From Nymphaea colorata (taxonomy: Eukaryota > Streptophyta > Magnoliopsida > Nymphaeales > Nymphaeaceae): a stretch of 64,000 nucleotides of DNA. Position numbers and translations under genes: made by a program. Shown here piece after piece: positions 40,601 to 52,600 of the stretch. Position 1 is the first letter of the stretch; each line of letters begins with the position of its first letter. The notes under the pieces were generated by a model. It saw nothing but the letters and a program-made list of their open reading frames with translations, did no database searches and was not told the origin of the DNA. The stretch is taken from contig NC_045140.1 in assembly GCF_008831285.2 (NCBI RefSeq), forward strand, positions 12,708,505 to 12,772,504. The letters run 5' to 3'.

Positions 40601-43600
40601 CCAATAATCCAGTTCTACACGACAGGACCAAACATGTGGAGATTGACCGTCATTTTATCCGGGAACGCATTGACTCAAAGGAGCTGATTCTGTCATATAT
40701 GAAGTCTGAAGATCAAATTGCAGACGTCCTAACTAAAGGGCTTTGTACTTCTTCATTCGAAAAGAATGTTAGCAAGCTTGGCATGTTTGACATGTATGCC
40801 AAGCTTGAGGGGGAGTGTTAGAATATGTTGTTGTGGGAACCGGGTCCATATCTGGACCCGGTTCTATGGGGCGCGGGTACCGAGGCGGGCTCGGTACCCT
40901 AGGCGGCTTCTCCTCTCTCCCTCTTTATATTGTCACTTATGTATAAGTGTTGAATTAAGTGAAATAGAATTAATCTCTCTCTCCTAGGGTTGCGTGTGTG
41001 CACCTAGGTAGAGCTTCCCGTGGTTTTTTCCTCGTCCGAGGTTTTTCCACTTACATCGTGTGTTCTTCCTCTTCTTCCTCTACGTGGTTCGTGTTTCTAC
41101 AGTGGATAAAGAGCAGCAGCACCTAATCGTGGAAAAGAGGACTTGGAATCCCTAATCCTCGTTTCCCTTTTCTATTTTTACCATTAAAAAGAAGAAAAGA
41201 GTTCAAAACTGCCCTTTAAAAACTTTCTTTTACAAAAATTACCCCTTTTAAAAAGGAAATGGAGCACGTGCAAGTTAAAGTTTTAAAATTTTTCAAAAAA
41301 TACCAAGAACACCCTGCTTGAGCGCAGGTTTAAACAACAAAAAAAAAACGCGTTAAAATCGTGTTTTTATCACGATAAAATCGTGATATATATTTTTGGC
41401 GATATTTTCAAAATATTGCGGTATTTTGCTGTTTTTTTCATTTTTCATGTTTTTATCCTAAATATCGTGATATTTGTGACTATGATTTTAATATAACATG
41501 AAAATTAAAAATTTGAGATATTAAATTACCAAAATAACATAAAGAAATGTCATTATATCAAATGTACAATACCTATACTCTTTTTCCTTACATGAAAGTA
41601 GAACAAATTGGACTGCACATAAACTAAGTCTTCTGCAAGCTTGTTTGTGAGTTTGTTTCTTTTAATATTTATGTATATGATAATATATGCTCCAGTTTCT
41701 TTCACAACATGATGATGTAACAGGTTGACTTAGTAATTTCATTGCCAATTTTTTAAGTGTTGGCATTTCTAATCCACATGTATGACTAATTGAAAGGACT
41801 CAGATTTTTATCTTGTCTTGTTAATTCTACATCTTTATAATAAAATCTTCCTGCATTGAACTTTGAGTATTCATAATTGGCTTGTTTTCTAATATAAGGA
41901 TCTGGGTAAAGTCTCTCCATGCATGATATTTTATTCTTTGATATCTCTTTATCTGGATTTGGAGGGACACGTTCAGGAACTCCTTGCAGCCATTTTATAT
42001 TGTAATATTTAGGATTCCAAGAATGAGCCATGCATTGTAGGGGTATATTACTCTTACCCCATCTCTCTACTAACGTTGAATGTATGCGGTCAAAAAACTC
42101 ATAATTATCAAGTGCAATATATTTTTTTTATGCTTAGAAACTGTAGAAACACGGGCACAGAGAAAGAGAATACGAGGAACATGGTGTAACGTGGAAAAAC
42201 CCTCAACAAAAGGAAAAAAACCACGGATGAGGAGGAGCTGGTTGCCCACTAGCCGCCAGACTCTCTCTCTCTTAAGATTTCATTAACCATAAGGATTAGG
42301 GTTACACGACTTAAGTAATGCCCAACAAGGGTTACAAGATGGATCGGGTATGGATCCGGACCCGGTCCCGAGACCCGTCTAACATACTTCAACACTCCCC
42401 CTCAAGTTGGGCATACATATCAAACATGCCCAACTTGGATACATTTCTCTCGAATGAAGTTGAAGATAGAGCTTTCGTTAGAACATCAGTTGTTTGGTCT
42501 TCAGATCTCATGTAAGGAAGTACAAGTTCTTTAGCATCAATTCTCTCTCGAATGAAATGTCGGTCAATCTCAACATGCTTTGTTCTGTCATGAAGCACAG
42601 GGTTGTTGGCCAAGTTGATCGCAGACTTGTTATCGCAATACATCTTCATTGGTTCTTCAACCTTTATACCAATATCCGTCAACAATACTTTTAGCCACAA
42701 AAGCTCTGAAACTCCCATAGCCACTGCTCTGTATTCTGCTTCAGAGAACACACATCTTGCCTTTTACTTCTCCACATTATGAGATTCCCTCTCAAATAGA
42801 TACAATAGCCAGAGGTGGACCTCCTAGTGTCAATACAGCCTGCACAGTCTGCATCTGAATAACCTTCAATCCCAAGAGTGTCTTGCTTGACATACGAAAG
42901 ACTTTTGCCAGGATTTCTCTTCAAGTAGCACAAGATCATGTCAACAGCCTTCAAGTGGGCATCTGTGGGAGCATGCATGAAGTGACTCATCACATTCACA
43001 ACAAAGGTAATATCAGGTCTAGTGAGAGTAAGATAAATCAACTTCCCTACAAGACATTGATATCTTCTTTTGGCCTCTTCACAGAGAGGCTCCCATCTCT
43101 AAGACTTAGCTTATGGCCAGCATCTAGAGGAGTAGAAGCTGGTCTGCACCCTAATTTCCCAGTCTCCTTTAACAAATCTAGGGTGTACTTCCGTTGATTT
43201 AGCACGAGGCTAGTCCCAGACCTAGCAATTTCAATGTCAAGGAAATATTTCAACTTACCAAGGTCCTTGAGATAAAACTCGATCGCCAACAGTTTCTTTA
43301 ACTTAATTATTTCATCTTCATCATCACCTGTGACAATCATATCATCAACATATACCAACAAAATAGTAACCTTTTGTTCATTTCTCTTCACAAAGAGTGT
43401 ATGATCTCCATTCCCTTGATGGTATCCACATTGTCTCATGACAAGTCTAAGTCGTTCAAACCATGCTCGAGGAGATTGCTTGAGTCCATATAAAGCTTTC
43501 CTTAACTTGCAACATTTTCCAGGTTCCTCATATCCTGGAGGCATACACATATATACTTCCTCTTCAAGGTCTCCATTGAGAAATGCGTTCTTGACATTAA

Positions 43601-46600
43601 GTTGGTACATCTTCCACTCCTTCATCACAGTTAAGGAGATAATGACTCTGACAGTCTTCATCTTTGCAGCAGGAGCAAAGGTCTCCAAATAATCAGTCCC
43701 ATATTTCTGACTAAACCACTTGGCCACAAGACGAGCTTTGTATCTTTCAACACTTCCATCTGGTTTGTACTTGATGGTGTAGACCCACTTAGATCTAACC
43801 AAGTGAGCCGCCTCAGGAATCTTTATAACTTCCCATGTCATGTTTCTTCTCAGGCCTTCCATCTCTTCTTGCATTGCATAAGTCCACTTGGAATCACTTT
43901 GAGCCTCAGCAACATTCCTGAGAATCATAGCCAAAAAAAGAGAAGATACAAAACATTTGTAGTCCTTGCTCAGTCTAGAATATGAAACAAAATTACCAAT
44001 AGGATGTTGAGTACATGACCTGACACCCTTTCGCAGGGCGATGGGAAGCTCTTCACTTGCAATAACAGTTTGAATCTCTTCTTCAATAGGTTGCTTCTGA
44101 GCACGACTTGGGTCATCCAGGGAAGGACTAACTGGATTAGGAGCAAAATTCTCACCACCTGTCATCTCCTCAGTACAGACTCTTCACCTAGAGTAAACTT
44201 GCCCAAACAGACGATTGCATTCCTCTCCTGCCCCAGTAGAACATTCTCCATTTTTCTCTTGTTCAAGCACCTCAATAGAAGGACCAATGGATTCACGCCT
44301 GTAGTCTAAAAAATCTGTAAACAGAATTTCCTGACTCGAAGAATACTCTTCCTTTGACATAGAATTCTCCCCCTGAAGAGGATTCTCACCAAAATAGGAA
44401 GCATGTTCAAGGAAAGTGACATCTTTGGTAACATAGGCACGACCAGTGGAAGGGTCCCGACACTTATACCCTTTTTGAGTGGGAGAATAACCTAGAAATA
44501 CGCCCTTAATAGACCTTGGATCAAGCTTTTTAATGTGAGGATTATGATTGTGAATAAAGCAAACACAGCCAAAGACTCTTGGTGGAAGAGAGAAAGTTCA
44601 CGACTCCCCGGTAACATAGAGTGAGGCGTCTGCCCATTCAACACACGACTAGGCAAACGGTTTATAAAATACGCACTGGTCAACACAGCATCCCCCCAAT
44701 ACCTTTTTGGAACATGACGTTGAAAAAGAAGAGCTCGAGTCATATTCAATAACTGACGATTCTTGCATTCAGCAACTCCATTTTGAGGAGTATAACTACA
44801 AGAAGTTTCATGAACAATTCCTTTTTTTCGAAAGAAACTATCAACAGACTGACACATATACTCACGAGCATTGTCAGATCGAAAGGTCTTAACAGATGCT
44901 CCATATTGAGTTTCCACATAAGCAATGAAAGTCTCTATGGCAGTAGGAACTTCACTACGGTCTTTCAACGAGTAGACAATAGTGTTACGAGAGCAATCAT
45001 CTATAAAGGTGATAAAATACTGAAAACCATGATAAGAAGGAATCCCTGAAGGCCCCCACACATCAGAATGAATCATTAGACCGATGGCTAGACAAAGGAT
45101 ATGAAGCCCTAACATGTTTGGCCAGGTGACAGACATCACAGGACACCATATTCATATCTAACCTAAAACATAAATCTAGAAACAGCTGTCTAAGAATTCC
45201 AAAAGGCAGGTGTCCAAGGCGCTCATGCCACCGTAGAAGCAATTGAAGGGACTCCTCTCTGTTCTTCGTTGCTTGACTGACTGCCGTCATGAGAGCCTGA
45301 GCAGTACGCATAGGTAAGCGATATAGCCCGTCAGAAGTCAGACCAATCCCAATCCTCTTCCCTGTCACCAAGTCCTGCATAACACAGCAATCAACAGAAA
45401 AAATTACTTTGCAATTCAACTCTTTCGTAATCTTGCTAACCGACAAGAGGTTCAAGGGAAGATGGGAAACATGTAGAGCATTGTGGACAAAGAACTTGTT
45501 CAAAAGTGGGAGACTCCCTTTCCCAGCCACAGAGATAGAGGAACCATCAGCAAGAGAAACACGTTCCTTTCCTGACGAAAGCTTATATCCATGAAAGACT
45601 TTAGGATCGCCGGTCATGTGGTGAATAGTGCCACTGTCGATGATCCACTCTTCCATAGGGGAATCCGCCATCACGTCGATCGAACACCCAAATTTCTCCT
45701 GCAGTGACAAAGGGCAACCGCGACAATGGGGAGCACGCAGCAACTGGCGTGAGCAGAAAACTCTGCAGCAGATCCCGCAGGAGAACAATGATGCAGGGAG
45801 TAGAGGCAGCACTAGACGGAAAGGCAACACCAGGAAGCAGGTCGGCCGGCGGAAGACGTTGCTGGTCAGGCGGAGCAGGTCGGGCACCGATATCGACGGC
45901 GCAGAGGGCGACGGCAGGGAGGAAGGGGGGCGACAGCAAACGACGGCAGCAATGGAGGGCACCACTGGAGTAGGGCCGACCCAGAAGGCAACAGCGCAAA
46001 GGACGACGGCAGGGAGCAGGTCGACGGCACGGCAGCAAGGGCGGTGACGCCGGCGGTGGTGTCAGCAGCGTCGTCGGACGACGCAGCAGAAGGGTAACGG
46101 TGGCGGTGGCGGAAACGACGACGGGGACAGCAGCGGCGGCGGGTGAAGAAAACTCCACGATCACCAAGAAAGTCCCAATCTCGTGGGCTCTGATACCATG
46201 TAGAAACATGGGCACAGAGAATGAGAATACGAGGAACATGATGTAACGTAGAAAAACCCTCAACAAGAGGAAAAAAACCACGGATGAGGAGGAGCTGGTT
46301 GCCCACTAGCCGCCAGACTCTCTCTCTCTTAAGATTTCATTAACCATAAGGATTAGGGTTACACGACTTAAGTAATGCCCAACAATAGCTACAAGATGGA
46401 TCGGGTATGGATCCGGACCCGGTCCCGAGACCCGTCTAACATACTTCAACAGAAACTATAGATTGAATTTGCTCAATTATATGATCTCATTTCCCATAAA
46501 CCTTATGAAATATAGACTCATCCTTATCTACTGCCCTTGTCATGCACAAAATTGGCTCTGTGAACTCCAAAACGTATATCAATCTATCCCACCATTTATC

Positions 46601-49600
46601 TTCCATAATAATGTTTTTAATTGTTGTGAGCTTTAGCCTCATCTTAAAAGCTCCAATCATGTGAGATACCATATGAACTAATGTTTTTCTTACTCGTAGA
46701 AACCTTTTCAACATGATGATGATGGAAGCAAATCTTGTCTCAGAAACTTTCAACGATCTCAAGTCTGAAAAACTACTAAAATGAGATAATGCATGTTGGT
46801 GATTAACAATGAAATCCTTGATATTTTTTGCATTTTTTTTAAATCTTCAATCCATGAAAACAATTATGCCCTCGAGAATCTTTTTCTTTTGCTGGACTGT
46901 CTATGTCTTTCAATGCTAAATTTAGAGTGTGTGCAACACATGGTGTCCATAATACATGACAAAATTCTTTCCTCAAACTTATTCATGCACTCTAGCAAAT
47001 AGCAGCATTGCCTGTGATGATTTGTACTACTTTATCAGGGTCAACTTCTTTCATGACTTTTACAAATAACCGTTTCAAATCTTCAACATTTTTGCACTCC
47101 TCAAATGCATCAACAATCTTAAAAAATATTGGTTCATCACATGCAATAGCAATAAAATTAATTAATGGATGCCTTTAAATTCTTTCCTCTCATCAAAAAC
47201 GATGGATCGACCAGTTGTATTCCATTTAAACATTGTACTAGTTAAATTTTGCTCGACCTCATTCTTCTCATCTTTAAAAATTGAAGTTCACAATCTTTCT
47301 AAGCTTGGAGGCAGATATACCCAACTAATTTGCTATTTGCAACTGCGGTGATGTATTTCTTCTAATAGGGATTTGCTGCATTGAAAGGAATGCAGTTAGA
47401 ATAGAAAATTTTACCAGCCAATCTATTTAATTCTGCTCTTCCATAGAACTTAAAACATGTTTCTAAAGTGATTCTCACATTATTTTCTTTTCTTATCAAC
47501 ACACTTAATAGACATGGAAGTTTTTTTTTTTTTTTTTGCACTGAATTTCTTGTATTGAATTGCATTGGCATGCTCTTGAAACATTCTGAACTCCCTATTT
47601 TTTCTAGAGGAATTTTATGGCATGCTCAAATTCCAAAGTTGGATAACTTCAAAAGATGTACCTTCACCCGTGAATAAGATCCAACAAATGAAGTGTATAA
47701 GATCCAACAAATGAACCCTGACAATATACACACACAAAATGTATATTTTTGCCACCATTGCTTCCATCTTTTGTGACTACTTCAATTCCTTTTCATAATT
47801 GCTGTTTTTCAATTGCATATGCCACACCTGGTTGTGAACCGGGTTGTATTTGATTCTGCATTTGTAAAATTATTCACACTAGATGAAGAAGATCCTATTG
47901 CTGGAGAATCTGAAGCAATGGACTTTCCTTTCCCTTATTAGCCATATTTTTACCTTCAAATTTCAAAATTGAAAATTCAAATTTAAAGAATGTAAAATAT
48001 ATTAAAAGCTTGAAGGTTTAAACATTAAACTACTTATACATTATAACATATAACAACACTAATTATAAATTTATAAAGCTAGGCACACCCAGTGTAGTTC
48101 TTATGCTTTATTTAATATCAAGAAATCGAGCTATGCATACACAATATACTGTGGAGATGAATGGGAAAAAATAATGACATTTTCAAGCTTCTTGCACTTG
48201 ATATTATGTCAAGAGCTTAAGGTAATTGGATACAATGGTAAATGATAATATATTCTAACGGCACAATATCACATTTATTTTGTTTTCAAGAAAAAATGAA
48301 ATGGCATGCCAATCAGCCACAACACTACATGTATTGCAGAAACACTAATTAAACTATTTTTTTAGTGAAAAGAGGAACAATAGGCTCGGTGAAAAGATAA
48401 ACACAAGCATGGAGAATAGGGCAGAAACAAGATAGTGAAATGAAATAGATTGCCGATTCACCATCGAAGAAATTGATAAGATCATAAGAATAACACTGAT
48501 TGAAGATTATGAAAAAGATTTATTAAGAAATTAGATTAGGTAACCATGATTTATAGCAAAGCCCTAAATTTTAGGGAATAGACAAGAAAATTCAAAAAAC
48601 CCTAAACTTGAATTCGACTTTTTTGTTGGAGAAATAAAACTTGCCGGGGGTGTCGTGGAGGAGTTGTTGCTAGACGAACGCTATCGTCAGAGGAGTTGTT
48701 GCCAAAGGAGTTGTCGCTAGACGGATGCTGTCGGAGGAGGAGCTGTTGTCGAAGGAGTTGTAGCCGGATAGAATCATAGAAGGCTGGAGCTGTTGTTGAA
48801 TGTGTAGCAGTCGCAGGAAAACACCTATTGGACGAGTGGTTGTCACCAAAGTTGTCGTCGGGTGATGAATGCAAAACCCAAAGCAACAGCAAAACTGAAA
48901 CAGCGTTCCCTCAATGAAACGAATATGACCTCTATGCACGTTGACCACACCCGATTTACCTTTGACTTGAGTCACTTGCGTGCCCAAAAAAGACCAATAC
49001 AGTCTGGTGTGGCTGACCTTACCGGGCTCATCCATTGCCGCGTTGGGCTGCTGCGGTAGCTCACCCGCATTCACACCCACACGTGTGTCACGTCGACGCA
49101 CGTGCGGGCGCCTTTCAAGGACGTTTGTGACTGTGTGACATAGATAAAATATCTGCACCCGTGCCAATGCATTGTCTGCAACAGCCAAAGACTTTGCCGA
49201 AGCAAGCCGAAGAGGACGATTTGGACAAAACGTGCTCAACAACTATCAGATATGAGGGAGAGAGAGAGCCATAATCATGTAAAAAAAATATTTTTAGGAG
49301 TGTTGGTGGGAAGGGGAGGAGAAGAAAGGTTAAAGAAGGGAGAAAAGCAAGCAGCTGGCTCAGTCAAATGCCATGAGAAGAATACTTAGGAAATATATCT
49401 TCCCAGTAACAGAAGACCAGAGCTTGAAATTAAAATATATACATACAAATATATAAATTAACGAAAATGAAGGCCAATTCTAAGGTAGGAGAGAGTCACA
49501 AACAAAGAACAAACCAAAAAATTATAACTAAAAGCTTCTCAAATCAAAGCTGTCAAGATCGACAACTTAATGCACAACTCTCCTAACCCAAATTTCTTTA

Positions 49601-52600
49601 GAAAAAAAACAAAGAATCATCAGCTACACTCCAAACTTCATCGAACCGAAATGCATGAAATCTAAAACAAAGAACACAATCTTTGCCAAACAGGAAGACA
49701 AAGACATGGTATTGAATTATTAATAGCTTCAAAATAGTTAAGCAAAAGAACAGATCAACACAAAAAGAAACTTCCAAAAGATGTGGCGGATGTTGCAGAT
49801 GCATGGGGCAAATATTGCAGTCCTGATCTAAGAGGCAGTAGCTGGCGCTGGGTGCTCCTATTGTCCATGCAGCTGGATGCTCCTTTTCTCCATGCAGCTG
49901 GGTAGTCCTCTTCTCTGCTAAGTAGATACGATGTGTGATACCCAAGGGCAGAGCCCGAGGTTGCTGGCATGGGCCATGGCCCCCTCCCCTTCAGATTTTC
50001 AAAATAAAAAAAGAAGAAGAAGAAGCTATATGTAATTTTTTTAAAAATTCATTTAGCATGTATAGAAAGTTTGAAAAATCATATTTCGGCCCTTGTCAAA
50101 ATTTTGAAACTATAGCTCGGCCCCCTAATGAAAAATTCCTAGCTCCGCCTTTGGCAATAGATGTGTCCCTCGCGATGCCCTAATGGGGCAACCATTTTGT
50201 CCATGGATATGAATCACACTCATCACGGTGTGAAATCCATAGAAATGAATCCCAGGTATGCCATGAATATCCATGATTTATTCCAGCATTTGCTGGATGC
50301 ATCGACATTTTTTAAAAAATGTATTAGGATTCCATTGCAATAGTGTGAACCCCATGCAGGTCACTGTTGGCAAGAACTTACAGGGATGTTGAGTAAGAGC
50401 ATTTTTATTCCCTTTTTTTCTTCTGAATAGAGTTGAGGATTGTGAATCTTTAAAAAAATGAGCTAAATGATAAAGAATCATGTTCAAGTGTATTGTTGTA
50501 TTCCATTGAGATGTAAGAATGACATTGCACATTTTACTCAAGTGTTACTTGAGATATCTTGTACATGTTAAGGTTTTTATAACAAAATTCACTTGTTCAG
50601 CACATTTCTGAGTTATGCTTCTACATGGTCCTGCTTCTATGCTATGTTTCATCAACTTGGCATCTGCCATGCAGTATGCCTCCTAAGTTGGTTATGTAAG
50701 TGTTTTATTTCTCTGTTCCAGGTAATTGCTAAACTTGAAGGTTCTTCTGTTAGCCAGTATAATGCTCTCCGCTTATTGCAGGTACCAAATGATGTGTTCC
50801 TGCTAATTTAATATTCTTATTCTTAGGGTTTGGTTATAAGCTCATAGTTATTTTTAAATGAATTGCAGGCAACTTTAGATGAATCCTTGTATGAACTTGC
50901 CGGGGAGCTGGTATGTGTGCATACCATCATGGCATCATGTGTATACTATCTACTGGAATGTGATCTTTCATGACTGATTCTTGCTTTTTCCCTTGACAGG
51001 TCAGGTTTTTGTTGCGTTCTGGAAGGGATTATGAGCATGTTGCATCTGAATCTGAAAGACTGTCACCAAGATTTTTGGGTTCTTTTATCTTTCGTGCAAG
51101 TTACTGGAGACAGACATCTGATCTGAAAAGGTCTGCACCTTATGGTGGTAACTGTGATCTTCAGCATTGTCTTGTATTTAACTGTGCTTGTTGCTATGTT
51201 AGTTTTTGCTAATTTTTGTTGTCTTTCTTGTGTACTTGAATTTTCTTTAGTAAATGCTTTTGCTCCAGTCCTGATTCCTTTTTCACCTTTCCAGCTCCTT
51301 ATCCAAAGAGCAAAGTGCCCATATCAATTCTGTTAAGAACATTCTTGAAAGCCATGCTGGCTATCTAATGTCAGGAAGGGAGCTTTCTAAGCTTGTTGCG
51401 TTTGTAAAGGGAACTCAGTTCGATCTAGTGGTGTGGATCTTAGTTATTTGTTCCAAGCTCCTAGCATTTTGTCGTGATTCAGATTTCTTATAATGTTTTG
51501 GTCTGTTCCAGGAATATTTGCAGCGAGAAAGGTGTGGATCTGCTCGACTGGAGAGTTTTGCTGCAGGGATTGAACTTATTGGGCAAAAGGTAAAACTTTT
51601 ACTTCTCATGATTGAAGATGAAGCATGCAATGAGTACCATCTATTCAATACATTTAGCAGTGTTTTTTTATTCCGTGTCTTACTGTATCTTCTTATATTG
51701 CTTGTTTTAGCTGTACATGAGGACTAGGACTACCAACTTATGGTCATAGCATACGATCTCCTAAGCTGTATCCTTCTAGCGTAAGGATACTAACTGCTAG
51801 TTGCTGCTGATACATTGCAAGTGAATTCTTACATAATTTCTATTTATAAATAGGGCTAAGAACAACAGAATTAGCTTGTGCATCTGTTTGGTTTGATTGG
51901 TGGGCCAGCTGGGGCTCATAAAATAAGGTTGATGGACAAGTAGAATCCAACTTATGTATGTTCATATTCCATACATTGTTGAGCCAGGAATTCACAAGAG
52001 AGATTGGGTAGGCCGAGATTACTGTGTATGTATTTGCATGAATGCATGATTTGTGTTCACAGTTGAGATTCGAGCATGTCTTGATGCTGTGTGAATTTTG
52101 GTTTGTGAGGCTAGAATGAACCACTTTGATATTTTTAAGGTCTAAGTGATAGCTCAGACTCTGATTTGAATGTACCAAATAATTTGAGAAGTGGTGCTGT
52201 TATTTTTTCAATTAGGTAATAAGGTAAATAGATAATGGCTATCATGCAAGTCATGATATGTTCATTCACAAGCAAAAATGACCTCTGGTTGTCATTTGAT
52301 TGGTGCCGAATGTTCTATTCTTGTAAAGGCTTTGTAAATTCTTTTCTTTTTTCCCCAAAATTGTCTACATTTTCTACCTACCTCAACACCTCTAGTTTTG
52401 TAGCTCATACCTCCCTAAGTATCTGCTTCTTTCGTAAATTGCACCTATCACCATGTTATTCATTGCTTAGTACATATGATTATACTCTAGATAAATGCCT
52501 TGACACTGTGCTAGATGTTAACATGGTTACCTGTTCTTTGCTAGAATGAAGCAAAAGTAAGATTTTGGTATTGACCTTTCTGGAGTTTTTTTTCCATGTA

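Larger units (their letters stand above)
35910..41101 (+). mobile_element. Young Ty1/copia retrotransposon 2 (sense, complete ends)
   Basis: Two 286-bp LTRs (35910-36195 and 40816-41101) differ at only two positions I could find (about 99.3% identity). The 5-bp target duplication GTGGA is at 35905-35909 and 41102-41106. The primer site TGGTATCAGAGCCAT starts at 36196, complementary to initiator tRNA-Met. The polypurine tract AAGCTTGAGGGGGAG is at 40801-40815. Length is 5,192 bp. Despite the young LTRs, gag-pol carries two frameshifts and one nonsense codon, so this copy is probably not autonomous. Confidence 0.95.
35557..41500. mobile_element. Old inverted-repeat element hosting copia 2
   Basis: The left end reads TTTTAATCATAGCCAAAAAT (about 35561). 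The right end, read inward from about 41493, is TTAAAATCATAGTCACAAAT; 17 of 20 positions match. With copia 2 removed the element is roughly 0.75 kb, with no coding capacity. Family and target duplication are undecided. The 3' part (41107-41590) is AT-rich with a repeated CGTGATAT motif. Confidence 0.5.
42142..46451 (-). mobile_element. Gag-deficient Ty1/copia retrotransposon 3 (antisense)
   Basis: Two 253-bp LTRs (42142-42394 and 46199-46451), TG..CA, differ at about eight positions (about 97% identity). The target duplication GAAAC is at 42137-42141 and 46452-46456. The primer site (complement of initiator tRNA-Met, GCTCTGATACCA on the plus strand) abuts the 46199 LTR. The polypurine tract (CTCCCCCTCAAG on the plus strand) abuts 42394. 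From primer site to protease is only about 540 bp, against about 1,370 bp in copia 2, and no gag core or zinc knuckle is found there. Pol has at least four frameshifts. Confidence 0.93.
41590..47900 (-). pseudogene. hAT transposase relic split by copia 3
   Basis: Read on the minus strand, hAT pieces lie on both sides of copia 3. Upstream pieces (46457-47830) include [20 protein letters not shown] and [20 protein letters not shown]. Further up are broken BED-end frames near 47350-47830. Downstream pieces are 41786-42031 ([20 protein letters not shown]) and a hATC-like dimerisation segment near 41600-41790 (ERNW-type motif, VKETGAYY region). Many stops are present. No certain termini or target duplication were identified. 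Confidence 0.75.
31291..50721 (+). other. RIC1 intron 15 (19.4 kb), nested transposons
   Basis: GTAAG donor at 31291 and AG acceptor at 50720-50721. Contents in order: unique sequence, a solo LTR (31745-34849), an inverted-repeat element holding a young copia (about 35557-41500), an hAT relic holding a gag-less copia (about 41590-47900), mixed sequence and a small MITE-like repeat (about 49940-50155). Confidence 0.9.

Noticed and set aside
45601-46306. Proline/alanine-rich frames that could be taken for a copia 3 gag
   Set aside because: No gag core or zinc knuckle; composition comes from the GC-rich leader, and several frames are open together.
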